A stretch of 64,000 nucleotides of DNA from Paenibacillus_AR mesotrionivorans. GTDB taxonomy: Bacteria > Bacillota > Bacilli > Paenibacillales > NBRC-103111. This document shows, piece after piece, positions 8,000 to 16,762 of the stretch. Positions within the stretch are counted from its first letter, which is position 1, and each line of letters begins with the position of its first letter. The DNA lies in NCBI RefSeq assembly GCF_046098205.1, contig NZ_JBJURJ010000023.1, positions 1-64,000 of the forward strand. The letters run 5' to 3'. The translations under genes were made by a program, and so were the position numbers. Below the pieces are notes generated by a model. The model did not search any database. It was given only the letters and a program-made list of their open reading frames with translations, and had not been told where the DNA came from.

Positions 8000-8671
8000 T
8001 TATTCGTATTGAATGGCGTCGAAATAAGCCTCCAGCGCCTTCTCATAATCGTTGTTCTTTTCGGCCGCAAGGCCTGCATCCACCATCTCCCGGTCGAGCC
8101 CCGGCGCCAGCTCCATGGCCTTCTTCATATGGGTAAGAGCCTGGGGCACATCGGTCTTATGCAGCTCGAACCAAGCCAGGTACTGGTAGACCTTGGCCAA
8201 CCGTGTATTGTCGGCGTTAAGGCTGTTCAGCTTATGGAGAATCTCCTCAGCCCGCTCCACAGCCTCCAGAATAAAGCCTTGGCCAAACCGGCATTGAGCG
8301 ATCAGGAGAGAAATCTCCTCGCGCAGGAATTCCAGCTCCGGCACCTGGGCGTATTCCTTGCGGGCTTCCCAAAGCAGGTTCTCCGCTTCATCATACTTCA
8401 TCTCGTCCATCAGGAGATACGCCATCTCCATCCGGGAGCGGATACGTGCCGCATCCTGCTCGCTGTCCCCGGTGGGGTCTGACGCAGCGATGCTCTTCAG
8501 CAGCAGCGTCCCTTCCTGCTGTTTGCCTGACTCCAGAAGCGCGGAGGCCACCGCTAGCCGCGCCCCCAAGTCTGTTCTTGCGCTGTCGCATATAAAAGCA
8601 TGCTCCCGGTCAAACCAGGGGAGGATGGTGCTTAACAATTCCTGAACCGTCTGATCCGCTACCCGTTCCAT
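8000..8671 (-). CDS. Tetratricopeptide-repeat protein
   Basis: A 223-residue, all-helical protein with degenerate TPR repeats: about 35-65, 75-110 (MAYLLMDEMKYDEAENLLWEA) and 150-220 (YLAWFELHKTDVPQALTHMK and AGLAAEKNNDYEKALEAYFD). The final repeats keep the W-LG-Y-A-F-A-P spacing. There is no signal peptide, so it is cytoplasmic. TPR proteins bind partner proteins; no partner is indicated by the neighbours. AAAGGAG lies 12-13 bases before ATG 8671. Confidence 0.85.
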   Translation of the reverse strand: MERVADQTVQELLSTILPWFDREHAFICDSARTDLGARLAVASALLESGKQQEGTLLLKSIAASDPTGDSEQDAARIRSRMEMAYLLMDEMKYDEAENLLWEARKEYAQVPELEFLREEISLLIAQCRFGQGFILEAVERAEEILHKLNSLNADNTRLAKVYQYLAWFELHKTDVPQALTHMKKAMELAPGLDREMVDAGLAAEKNNDYEKALEAYFDAIQYE

Positions 8672-8732
8672 CTATGAATTCAGCTCCTTTGTTCCGACTA
8701 CGTCTCATCCATTATAAGCGAAGCCGCGGCAC

Positions 8733-8768
8733 AAAATAAAGGCGAACCGGTCTAAGCCGGTCCGCCCT
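8733..8768 (-). terminator. Terminator of the solute-binding protein gene and its operon
   Basis: On the minus strand GGCGGACCGG pairs with CCGGTTCGCC around a 6-base loop, followed by TTTATTTTG. It lies about 20 bp after the stop at 8786. Confidence 0.85.
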
Positions 8769-8785
8769 TCATTGTAATTAGCTTT

Positions 8786-10291
8786 TTACCAAGCGCGAGC
8801 TGCTCCCATAGTACTGCCGTCTCCCATATCGAGAGGTCCGTTGGGATTATCCCGCATCTGCTGCAGCATGGAATCCCCGCGGGTTTGCCAGGATTTCAAC
8901 GCATCCCGGATAGATTTGGTGCCTTGCAGCGCCTGCATATATTCCATTTGGGCTACGTTGTAGACCGCATAGATATTCGGATATTTCCGGTACAGGCTGT
9001 ACATGTCGTTCATGGTTTCGAGGGCCGGCTTCACATTGATGAAGGCATTGATGTTCAGATCCGAGCCTTCCTTAGCCTTGATGTAAGACTTGCGGGACAA
9101 GAGCTGGTAGTTATTCTTGGCCTTGGCACGGGCGTAATCCTCGCCGTTGATGAACTTCAGGAAGCTCCAGGCATCCTTCGGATTGCCTGCCTTGGCGTTG
9201 ATGCCCATAATCCCGTTCAGGCTGACACTGCCTACCACACCCGGATGGTCCGGATGGCTGGGAAGGGTAACCGCATTGTATTCCACAGGGGTAAAGTTGT
9301 TCTTGGCTGCATTCTTATTGGCGTTGTCGATCCGCGAGAGGTCATAATAGTTCATGACAGACATGGCCAGACGGTTGGACAAGAAATCGTCATGGGCATA
9401 CGGTTTCTCTGCACTGGGTTGTTTGGATTGCTGGAAGACCTCATCCTGATAATCGTTCTGGCTGGGGATAACTTTATCCTTCTCCAGTTGGATCAAGGTG
9501 TTCCAAACCTTTTCCCAGTTATCCGAATCCACAGTCAGCTTATCTACATCCTTGTCAAAAATGGACATCCCCATAGGAGACGCGTAGATGGACATCATGT
9601 TCATATAGTCCATATAGCCTTGGGAGTTGAAGCTGAAGCCATAAACCCGCTTAGCGGAGTCCTTGTTGGTCACCCGGCGGGCCAGGTCGAATACCTGATC
9701 CCAGGTCATATTGTCTTCGGGATAAGGAGCGCCTGCCTCGTCGAAAACCTTCTTGTTATATACCAGAGCGGCCGAGGAGAAGGTCGGGGACAGCGCATAA
9801 AGCTTGCCGTCCGGGCTGACGCTCTTCAAACCGTCCAGCACGATAGGTGCGATATCCGTGGTGTCAAATTTGTCCTTGGTGATCATGGGATCCAAGGGCT
9901 GCAGCAGGTTATCCGTCAGCAGATCCTGCATTTCATTCAGGTTAAACATGACGATATCCGGCGGATTGTCGGCCTGCATAACCTCCTTCAGCTTCACCAC
10001 CGGATTGGGCTGCTGCTCCTTTTGCTGTTCAGGGGAAATAAATCCGCCGTAGCGCATAGAGCTGTTGTCCACCACTTCCACAAACTCCAGCTTGATATTC
10101 GGATGGGCATATTCGAAGATCTCCGTAAATTGCTGGCGGAAATATTCCCCTTCCTCCCCGTTATCACTAGTGGCGGCAACCCGAAGCACCCGCTCCGTGT
10201 CCTTGTCGTCGGCATCCCCTTTGGTACAGGCTGCAACAGTCGGCAGCACCATCGTCAGCGAAAGCGCCGCGGCAATCCAAGACTTCTTCAT
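8786..10291 (-). CDS. Extracellular solute-binding lipoprotein (family 1)
   Basis: A 501-residue lipoprotein. A signal peptide ends in the lipobox TVAAC (Cys22) and is followed by a family-1 solute-binding domain (VLRVAATSDNGEEGEYFRQQ, YDLSRI, GSVSLNGIMGINAKAGNPKD). These proteins usually deliver sugars to ABC importers. Here no importer permease is adjacent. The gene is the last of a MacAB/FtsX-like operon, separated from the second ATPase by a tandem hairpin repeat. It may sense or present a ligand to that complex; that is inference. GGGAG is 9 bases upstream of the ATG. Confidence 0.88.
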   Translation of the reverse strand: MKKSWIAAALSLTMVLPTVAACTKGDADDKDTERVLRVAATSDNGEEGEYFRQQFTEIFEYAHPNIKLEFVEVVDNSSMRYGGFISPEQQKEQQPNPVVKLKEVMQADNPPDIVMFNLNEMQDLLTDNLLQPLDPMITKDKFDTTDIAPIVLDGLKSVSPDGKLYALSPTFSSAALVYNKKVFDEAGAPYPEDNMTWDQVFDLARRVTNKDSAKRVYGFSFNSQGYMDYMNMMSIYASPMGMSIFDKDVDKLTVDSDNWEKVWNTLIQLEKDKVIPSQNDYQDEVFQQSKQPSAEKPYAHDDFLSNRLAMSVMNYYDLSRIDNANKNAAKNNFTPVEYNAVTLPSHPDHPGVVGSVSLNGIMGINAKAGNPKDAWSFLKFINGEDYARAKAKNNYQLLSRKSYIKAKEGSDLNINAFINVKPALETMNDMYSLYRKYPNIYAVYNVAQMEYMQALQGTKSIRDALKSWQTRGDSMLQQMRDNPNGPLDMGDGSTMGAARAW

Positions 10292-10343
10292 GTGTTTGTT
10301 CTCCCTTCCTTTTTTAAGGTCTCTCTTTTGAATATCTCTTTAC

Positions 10344-10473
10344 CGGGGGCTCCCCCAAAAGTAATCGGAATTCACTTCGAAGCTTCGCTTCACTTTTGGG
10401 GGATTCTATCGGGGGCTCCCCCAAAAGGTATCGGAACCCGCTTCAAAGCCTTCGCTTCACTTTTGGGGGATTA
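10344..10473 (-). repeat. Tandem pair of 66-bp hairpin repeats
   Basis: Two copies (10344-10409 and 10410-10473) each begin CGGGGGCTCCCCCAAAAG and end ACTTTTGGGGGATT, so each folds into an 11-bp stem around a variable 28-30 base interior. The interior of copy 1 contains a CGAAGCTTCG palindrome. The pair fills the gap between the ATPase and the solute-binding protein genes. It could terminate or partly stop the transcript, or protect the upstream mRNA. Confidence 0.85.
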
Positions 10474-10478
10474 ATTTT

Positions 10479-11351
10479 TTATCCCAGCTTGCGCGGGGCC
10501 TTGATAATAATCTTCTCGCCGTCGAATTCCATGGAGGCTTTGCCGGCGATACCCAACTGCTCCAGATAAGCCTTGGGCACCTGAAGCCGCCCCGCCCGGT
10601 CCAACACCACATATTCCTCATGCTCATCCCGGATGGAGCCCTTGAAGCCGGAAACGGAGGCATCCAGACCCGGGTTCCGCTTCACGAACTCCGTGCTGGT
10701 CATGCCGTCCCGGATGGCGACCACCCGGTCCACGGAGCTGGCCAAGGACATATCATGGGTAACGATCACGATGGTGACCCCCGTATCCTTGTTGAGCCGC
10801 CGGAAGATGGACATAATCATATCCGAGGTTTCCGTGTCTACGGAGCCGGTGGGTTCATCCGCCAGCAGCAGCTTGGGCCGGTTGCACAGCGAGATGGCGA
10901 TGGCTACCCGCTGCTGCTCGCCGCCGGAGAGCTGATGCAGCTTGTTGTTCATCCGGGCTCCCAGACCTACAGCCTCCAGGAGCTGCTTGGCATAGTCGCG
11001 GTCCACCTTGCCGCCCAGCATCATGGGCATTTCCACATTCTCCAAGGCGGACAGATACGGCAGCAGGTTGCGTCCGTTGTTCTGCCAGATAAAACCAACA
11101 GTGCGGCGTTTGTACTCCACCAGCTCCTCGTCGGTTATCTTCAGCAGATTCCACTCGCCTACACGCACCTGGCCTGCGGAGGGGCGGTCCAGACCGCCCA
11201 GGATGTTGAGAAGCGTTGACTTGCCGCTGCCGCTGTTGCCGATGATGGCCATCAGCTCGCCAGGCTGCACATTGATGTTCAGACCATGGAGCGCCACAAC
11301 CTCCAGATCCTCCGTTTTGTAAATTTTGACCAAACCCTCGCATTGAATCAT
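10479..11351 (-). CDS. MacB/LolD-type ABC ATPase with C-terminal AbrB-like tail
   Basis: A 290-residue ATPase: Walker A GNSGSGKST (near 37), signature LSGGEQQRVAIA, Walker B LLLADEPTGSVD, switch His in VTHD. The C-terminal 45 residues (VVLDRAGRLQVPKAYLEQLG) resemble a SpoVT/AbrB swapped-hairpin motif, which is unusual on an ABC ATPase. The gene starts 3 bp after the permease stop, and its ribosome site GGAGGAG overlaps that stop, so translation is probably coupled. It should power the 995-residue permease. Confidence 0.92.
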   Translation of the reverse strand: MIQCEGLVKIYKTEDLEVVALHGLNINVQPGELMAIIGNSGSGKSTLLNILGGLDRPSAGQVRVGEWNLLKITDEELVEYKRRTVGFIWQNNGRNLLPYLSALENVEMPMMLGGKVDRDYAKQLLEAVGLGARMNNKLHQLSGGEQQRVAIAISLCNRPKLLLADEPTGSVDTETSDMIMSIFRRLNKDTGVTIVIVTHDMSLASSVDRVVAIRDGMTSTEFVKRNPGLDASVSGFKGSIRDEHEEYVVLDRAGRLQVPKAYLEQLGIAGKASMEFDGEKIIIKAPRKLG

Positions 11352-11354
11352 CGG

Positions 11355-14342
11355 TTAGCGCTCCTCCCCCAGCTTCACTGCTTGATGAACCCGCAGCCTG
11401 CGGATATGGAGCAGAAGCAGAACGGCTCCCGTCGCCATCATCACGACCGTAACCAGATACAGCTGCAGGGTATCCCGTCCTTCGAATACCACCCGGAAGG
11501 GGGGGACCTGCTTCTTCACATCATCCGACGTTTGCAGAAACGGCAGATACAGGGTGCTGGCCAGCTTGCCGATGCCGATGCCGAGTACAATGGACAGCCC
11601 TGCCGTAAACAGCTGCTCCAGCAGGAGCATGCCGGTGAGCTGGCGTTTTTTGAGGCCCATGGCCCGCAGAACACCGAACTGCACCACCCGGCTGGAGAGG
11701 TTGAAGAACCAATACAGGAGGTATCCGATGAGGGACACCAGTACGGATACAAGGAAGCCCAGGCTGAGAATGCCGAACACGCCACCCCTGGTGGGCTGTT
11801 TGCTCTCCCGGACCAGCTCGCTGCGCACATCCTTGATGCTGGTGACGTCGATTTTGGCCTCTTGCAGCTTTTCGATCAGCGGAGCCGTTTTGGCCCCTTC
11901 CTCCATCTTGATCCATACATCATAGGGGATGGTATCCCCCTGGTCATAGATATACTCCAGATTGGTAATCACAAAGGGCCGGTCATCCGGGTATTGGCTG
12001 GGCCAATAGGGCAGCACACCTACCACTACCAGCTCCATGCTTTTCTGGTTGACGGAAAGGCTCATCAGGTCGCCGGGCTTCAACTGGTTCTTCTCGGCGA
12101 ATTTATCGGGAATAATGGCTGCTTGCTCGTAGCTGCCGAGAAGATTCAGATAGGCATGAGGGTGAGCCGGGAACAAGTCCCGCCGCATCCACGCCACATC
12201 CGCAAAATCCACGTTATCGATGGCGTTTAAATTCACAACGCCGAGTGACTTGCCGGAAGCGCTGATATTGGCCCGGGTCTGCAAAACGCGGGCAGTATGC
12301 TCGACCCCCGGCAGTTCCTTAAACACAGCATAAGGGGGCTCCACATACCGGATATTGGTAGGGAGCTCGGGACCCCCGCTTCCGGGATTGCCTGTGCCCG
12401 GGTTGCCGCCGGAACCTCCGCCCGTGCCACCGCCGGTGCCGCCGCCACCAGTTCCCTGGCCGCCACCGCCGCCGGTGCCAGCTCCACCACCGCCTTGAGA
12501 ACCCCCGCCGCCGCCTGAACCGGCGCCGCCGCCCTGCTGTCCCTGGTTTTGACCGGGATTGTAAACAGGCAGATCATCGGATACAGATTCCCACGCAGTG
12601 CTGATTATCACATCCGTACCGTATTGGTACAGCGTCCGCTCCGTGGAATTAAGGTCAATGGTGCGGGCCGCCGAGGAATTGTATACTCCCAAACCCAACG
12701 TCAGCGTAAGCAGCAGCATCAGCGGGTAATAGGATCGGGCGGAGCGCGACAGCTGCGCCAGCGTCAAGTAGATGGAAACGGGAAAGAACCGTTTGCCGAT
12801 GCCGTTGACGGCTTTTAGAATCAGCGGGAACAATCTCAAAAACAGGAGTCCCAGCGCAAAAATGGTCAGCGCCGGCACAAAAAACAGCAGCGGATGCACC
12901 TGCAACTGGTCCGAACCAAGACCCGTCTGCTGCGACAGAAGCTTATGCTCCCGGAACATATACCAGCCGTAGCCGGACACCGCCAGCAGAATCACATCCA
13001 GGAACCACTTCTGCCAAACCGGCTTCGCATCCGCCCGGGCCAACGCCTGCTTCAGCCCCACAATGGAGGAGCGGGCATACTGGACGGCCGGGATCAGAGT
13101 GGCGCCCATAGCCAGCAGCACGGCCGCCAGACCGTACATCATGGTGGTGCCATGAAAGCCCACCGGGATGTTCTGCCGGTTGACGAAGGTCAGGAACCCG
13201 TTGGAGGAGCCGATGCTCTTGGCCATGAACCAGCCCAGAAGCGGACCGGCAATTAGAGCGGCCAGCCCCAGCATCAGGCTTTCCAGCAGATACAGCATGA
13301 ATATTTGTTTGGTGCTGCCCCCTCTGGAGCGGATCACCGCTATATCGCTGCGTTGACGTTCCAGGGATTGCCTGGCGTTCATGACGATATAGTACATCAC
13401 CATACCCAGCATGGGTGCCGCCAGTGTAAACAGGAGCACCTGCAGCTGGATGCTGTCCCGGCGGAATTCCTGCAGCATATCGGTGAAGGTGACATCCACC
13501 TTCGTGTCCTTCAGCTTCTGGTACAGAGTGACGTCCAGACGGGCCAGCTTCTTCTCCAGAGGACCGATCTGCGAGGTGCTGATCTGGGTCATATCGAAGG
13601 CATAGAACCAGTTTGCCTGATGAAGCTGGATTTTTTTCTTCTGGAGAAGCTCAGTTCGGAACAATCCCTCCGGCACAACCAGGGTGTTCAGCATCCCCTC
13701 AAAACCCTGGAACCAATAAGGATCTGCCTCATCCAACGGCTTAAAAGCTCCTGTAATCTTGACCTTCAGCGGGGCAATCCCTTGTCCGCCGGAGATGGGG
13801 TACGTGAATTCATCCCCTACGTGAAGGTCGCTGCGGAACATGGCCTCCTCCAGCACCAGCGCCTCAATCACGCCGTTCTGGATGGTGTCCTTGGGCTTTT
13901 GGCCAAGGCTGAGCTCAGTGCGCGCGTCCAGATCGGACATGGCGCTGACGGTCATTTGCCTGCGTTTGCTGGGATCGGTTTTGGACGGGTCCACCGGCGT
14001 CACCTGGGCGCTGCGGATGGACATTACGCTGGCATATACCTCTTGGGGCAGCGCGATGTCCTGGGCCACGTCCTCCCTTATGTATCGGTCAATCTCCTCC
14101 ACGTCCGCGAAGTCCGCCTTGTCCTGTCCCGCCGCCTGGTAACGCAGCACCAGGGAGCCCGGGGGCAGACCGCCGGCCTTCTCCTCCAGGGACTTGGCGA
14201 TGACGCGCTTTAACGCCCCGTCGGAATACATGGGAATGCTGGTGACAAAAGCCACCGCCACAATCAGCCCCACCAAGGCGCTGACCGTAAGCCACCGGGT
14301 ATTCCACATTTTCCGCATAATAAAATGCAGCATGGCCATCAT
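11355..14342 (-). CDS. FtsX/MacB-type ABC permease, 995 aa, with Gly-rich insert
   Basis: A very long FtsX-domain permease. There is one N-terminal helix (residues 18-36), a large extracellular domain, a first FtsX bundle (about 295-440), more helices (about 450-545), a second extracellular domain and a last FtsX bundle (about 830-980, ending in IRRLRVHQAVKLGEE). Residues about 596-652 are a low-complexity Gly/Ser/Gln linker, coded by a G-rich tract at 12385-12555. MacB-type permeases transmit force to extracellular partners or export hydrophobic substrates. The start ATG directly follows the TAA of the adaptor gene. Confidence 0.92.
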   Translation of the reverse strand: MMAMLHFIMRKMWNTRWLTVSALVGLIVAVAFVTSIPMYSDGALKRVIAKSLEEKAGGLPPGSLVLRYQAAGQDKADFADVEEIDRYIREDVAQDIALPQEVYASVMSIRSAQVTPVDPSKTDPSKRRQMTVSAMSDLDARTELSLGQKPKDTIQNGVIEALVLEEAMFRSDLHVGDEFTYPISGGQGIAPLKVKITGAFKPLDEADPYWFQGFEGMLNTLVVPEGLFRTELLQKKKIQLHQANWFYAFDMTQISTSQIGPLEKKLARLDVTLYQKLKDTKVDVTFTDMLQEFRRDSIQLQVLLFTLAAPMLGMVMYYIVMNARQSLERQRSDIAVIRSRGGSTKQIFMLYLLESLMLGLAALIAGPLLGWFMAKSIGSSNGFLTFVNRQNIPVGFHGTTMMYGLAAVLLAMGATLIPAVQYARSSIVGLKQALARADAKPVWQKWFLDVILLAVSGYGWYMFREHKLLSQQTGLGSDQLQVHPLLFFVPALTIFALGLLFLRLFPLILKAVNGIGKRFFPVSIYLTLAQLSRSARSYYPLMLLLTLTLGLGVYNSSAARTIDLNSTERTLYQYGTDVIISTAWESVSDDLPVYNPGQNQGQQGGGAGSGGGGGSQGGGGAGTGGGGGQGTGGGGTGGGTGGGSGGNPGTGNPGSGGPELPTNIRYVEPPYAVFKELPGVEHTARVLQTRANISASGKSLGVVNLNAIDNVDFADVAWMRRDLFPAHPHAYLNLLGSYEQAAIIPDKFAEKNQLKPGDLMSLSVNQKSMELVVVGVLPYWPSQYPDDRPFVITNLEYIYDQGDTIPYDVWIKMEEGAKTAPLIEKLQEAKIDVTSIKDVRSELVRESKQPTRGGVFGILSLGFLVSVLVSLIGYLLYWFFNLSSRVVQFGVLRAMGLKKRQLTGMLLLEQLFTAGLSIVLGIGIGKLASTLYLPFLQTSDDVKKQVPPFRVVFEGRDTLQLYLVTVVMMATGAVLLLLHIRRLRVHQAVKLGEER

Positions 14343-15449
14343 TTATCGACCTACAACTTTCTGCCCGGCTTGAAGCCCCTTCAGAATCTCCACGCTGGTA
14401 GAGGTCTGCAGGCCCAGCTCCACGTCAACCTCCCGCTTGGCTCCCGACGAATCCACCACCTGGACATAGTTGCGCCCGGTTATGGTCCGCAGTGCGGAGG
14501 GCGGAATCGTGACGGCATTTTCCTTCTTCTGGACAACGATTTCCACACTAAGCTGGGTTCCCCGGGAGACCTGCTCCGGCATCTTCTCCAGCTCTACCAC
14601 CAGATATTGGTCGATGGTTTCCTTCTGCCGCTCCTGGCCGTTGTAATAACCGCCGCCATAGTAGCCGCCGTTGTTCTGATTCTGGGTTTTGTTGGGATTG
14701 GGAAGCTGCTTGACCGTACCCTTGTGCTGGCCGGCCGTGTTGATATCCGCCGTCACCTCCATACCCAAGGCCACCTTCTTCAGGTCCTCCTGGGAGATAG
14801 ACGCCACCACCGTCAGCTGGGACATGTCGGCAACCGTTGCAATGGACTCGTAAGCCTTGCTGTTATCCCCCTTGGCTTTATAAACACCCACTACCTCCCC
14901 GGAGATGGGGGCGGTGATTTTCGCCCGGGCGATGGATTCCTCCAGCGTCACCAGCTCATTGCGCTTCAGCTCGAACTCGATCTTGGCCTGCTCCAGCTCC
15001 TCGGCGGTTTTGGTGCCTGCGTCCCGCAACAGCTGGATCATCTTCAGCTCCTCGCTGCGGGTCTGCAGCCTCTTTTGCCTCAAGTCACTCTCCAGAGTAG
15101 CCACATCCAGCTCCGCAATCAGCTGTCCGGCCTCCACCTGGTCGCCGGTTTTTACATAGATTTCCTTAATCCGCTTGCCGTCGTCCGAGAAATACACATC
15201 CTCCTCCCGGGAGGACATCAGCTTGCCCGAACCCCGTACCTTGGTGGTCAGAGTTTCGGTTTTGACGGTGTATTCCGGTTTTTTGGACAGTTTGGGCGGG
15301 TTGATGGTGGGCAGGGCTTCCTCCACTTCCTCGCTGGGCAAAAGAGCACAGCCCGACAACGCGGTGACCGCCAGCAACGCGGCCGCCGCAACTAAACCTG
15401 ACTTGCGGACGCTAGCCCTGAATCCGTCCGTCAACCATTTGGTAAACAT
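14343..15449 (-). CDS. MacA/HlyD-type efflux adaptor lipoprotein
   Basis: A 368-residue membrane-fusion-type adaptor. The signal peptide has the lipobox ALSGC (Cys about 34). A biotinyl-lipoyl half-motif (IKEIYVKTGDQVEAGQLIAE) is followed by a coiled-coil hairpin (about 110-175, rich in Glu/Lys/Leu), the second lipoyl half (ITAPISGEVVGVYKAKGD) and beta-barrel domains. In Gram-positives such proteins partner MacB-like transporters at the cell surface. ATG 15449 is 9 bases after GGAGG; an upstream TTG touches the site. The gene overlaps the 3' end of the first ATPase gene by 38 bp. Confidence 0.92.
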   Translation of the reverse strand: MFTKWLTDGFRASVRKSGLVAAAALLAVTALSGCALLPSEEVEEALPTINPPKLSKKPEYTVKTETLTTKVRGSGKLMSSREEDVYFSDDGKRIKEIYVKTGDQVEAGQLIAELDVATLESDLRQKRLQTRSEELKMIQLLRDAGTKTAEELEQAKIEFELKRNELVTLEESIARAKITAPISGEVVGVYKAKGDNSKAYESIATVADMSQLTVVASISQEDLKKVALGMEVTADINTAGQHKGTVKQLPNPNKTQNQNNGGYYGGGYYNGQERQKETIDQYLVVELEKMPEQVSRGTQLSVEIVVQKKENAVTIPPSALRTITGRNYVQVVDSSGAKREVDVELGLQTSTSVEILKGLQAGQKVVGR

Positions 15450-16329
15450 GGTCCGCAACCTCCATTATTGTTGGATCGTGAGTCGTCATGCAGATGGTCA
15501 CCTGCTCCTGCCGGATAATCTCCCGGAAGACCGCCATAATCTGAGCGCCCATCTGGGAATCCAGCTCCGCAGTGGGCTCATCCGCCAATAGCAGCACAGG
15601 CCGGTGGGCAATGGATTTGGCAATAGCCACCCGCTGCTGCTCGCCGCCGGACAATTCAAAGGGGCGGTGGTGCATCCGTTTGGCCAATCCCACCAGGTCC
15701 AGACAATGCTCCACCCGGGTTTTCCAGCCGCTCCGGGGAATGCCTGCCATTCGCAGCGACAACTCCACATTCTCGTAGGCTGACAGGAGGGGAAGCAGCG
15801 CGTAGGATTGAAAGATAAAGCCAATCTCCTTGCGTCTGGCCTCGGTGCGGTTCTCATCATTCAACGTATGGAACGGCTTGCCCTGAAACAGAATTTCCCC
15901 TTCGTCCGGCTGGTCCAGCCCGCCCATCAAATTCAGCAGGGTGGTTTTGCCGGAGCCGGATCTCCCCCGCAGCATGATGAGACTGTTGGCCCGCAGGGTC
16001 ATATCGATGCCCTTCAAAACCTGGAGCTTATTGCTCCCCACGTCAAAGCTCCTTACCACTCCCGAGATGACGAGAAGGGGATCAACAACCTCCCGCGGCT
16101 CCGGCACATAAGCGGCTGCCGGTGCAGGTGCATCGCCTGTTTGGGGCTTGCCCTTGCCGGGACGCAGCTTCAGGGCCATTCCCTTCAGCCTGCCGGCCTT
16201 CTTCCGCTCCTCGGGAGCGTCATTGCTCTGGCCGGTTTCGGCTTGCCCGTCCGGCTCTGTAGTGTTCTCCCTTTCCGGCTCGTCGATCAGACCGGTTCTT
16301 GCTTGCTTTCGGTTCGCCAACCACCCCAT
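15412..16329 (-). CDS. MacB/LolD-type ABC ATPase, first gene of the operon
   Basis: A 305-residue ATPase with an N-terminal extension of about 80 charged residues (NRKQARTGLIDEPERENTTE, then Lys/Arg-rich), absent from typical LolD-type subunits. Walker A is GRSGSGKTT, signature LSGGEQQRVAIA, Walker B LLLADEPTAELD, switch His MTTHD. It opens a co-directional operon (this ATPase, adaptor, permease, second ATPase, solute-binding lipoprotein). Two ATPases for one permease chain could form a heterodimer with two permease copies; that is inference. Confidence 0.92.
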   Translation of the reverse strand: MGWLANRKQARTGLIDEPERENTTEPDGQAETGQSNDAPEERKKAGRLKGMALKLRPGKGKPQTGDAPAPAAAYVPEPREVVDPLLVISGVVRSFDVGSNKLQVLKGIDMTLRANSLIMLRGRSGSGKTTLLNLMGGLDQPDEGEILFQGKPFHTLNDENRTEARRKEIGFIFQSYALLPLLSAYENVELSLRMAGIPRSGWKTRVEHCLDLVGLAKRMHHRPFELSGGEQQRVAIAKSIAHRPVLLLADEPTAELDSQMGAQIMAVFREIIRQEQVTICMTTHDPTIMEVADHVYQMVDGRIQG

Positions 16330-16395
16330 CCTTATACTCTCCCTCTTTCAAATTCCCGGGTCATCTGCCCGGACAGGCAATGATCCACACTTAAT

Positions 16396-16423
16396 GAGAC
16401 GTACAAAACTGGAATAAGGTTAC
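16396..16423 (-). promoter_or_regulatory. Candidate ECF-sigma promoter of the MacAB-like operon
   Basis: On the minus strand GTAACC (16418-16423) and CGTCTC (16396-16401) are 16 bases apart. This matches the general Firmicute ECF pattern of an AAC-containing -35 and a CGTC -10. It lies 67 bp upstream of the first ATPase gene and suggests envelope-stress control. Confidence 0.5.
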
Positions 16424-16467
16424 AAGTTTTCGAAAATTATTTGCTTTCGGTTTGTTTGGAGGTTTGC

Positions 16468-16650
16468 TAACGGAAGCTGCAGCCTTTATTTGCCCCAAAA
16501 TCACCCTTTATAAATTCTAACGGCGGCCACAGCCGCTATTTGAGGATCGGGAGGTGTTTTGGCCCGAATGGAGCACAAATAAGGTCGCTGGCTTCCGTTA
16601 GGAATCCAAAGCTCCTTTTTTCGGCCAAATAAAGGCTCTCACTTCCGTTA
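16468..16650. repeat. 183-bp four-unit palindromic element, copy 2 (type B)
   Basis: Units begin TAACGG and end CTATTT or TTATTT: forward at 16468 and 16518, inverted ending at 16600 and 16650. Spacing matches the other four copies to the base. It sits 113 bp beyond the stop of the response regulator gene, between that gene and the promoter of the MacAB-like operon. No coding is seen in the rest of the 16424-16762 gap. Confidence 0.92.
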
Positions 16651-16762
16651 GGTCTATCCCTGGCCGTAGAATAATCCGCCTGGCCCAAAACAAAAACGGC
16701 TGAACCGGGGACCAGTTCTCGCCGACGAGACGTAAAGTTTGGGGAGCTGCCGCTCCGACGGG

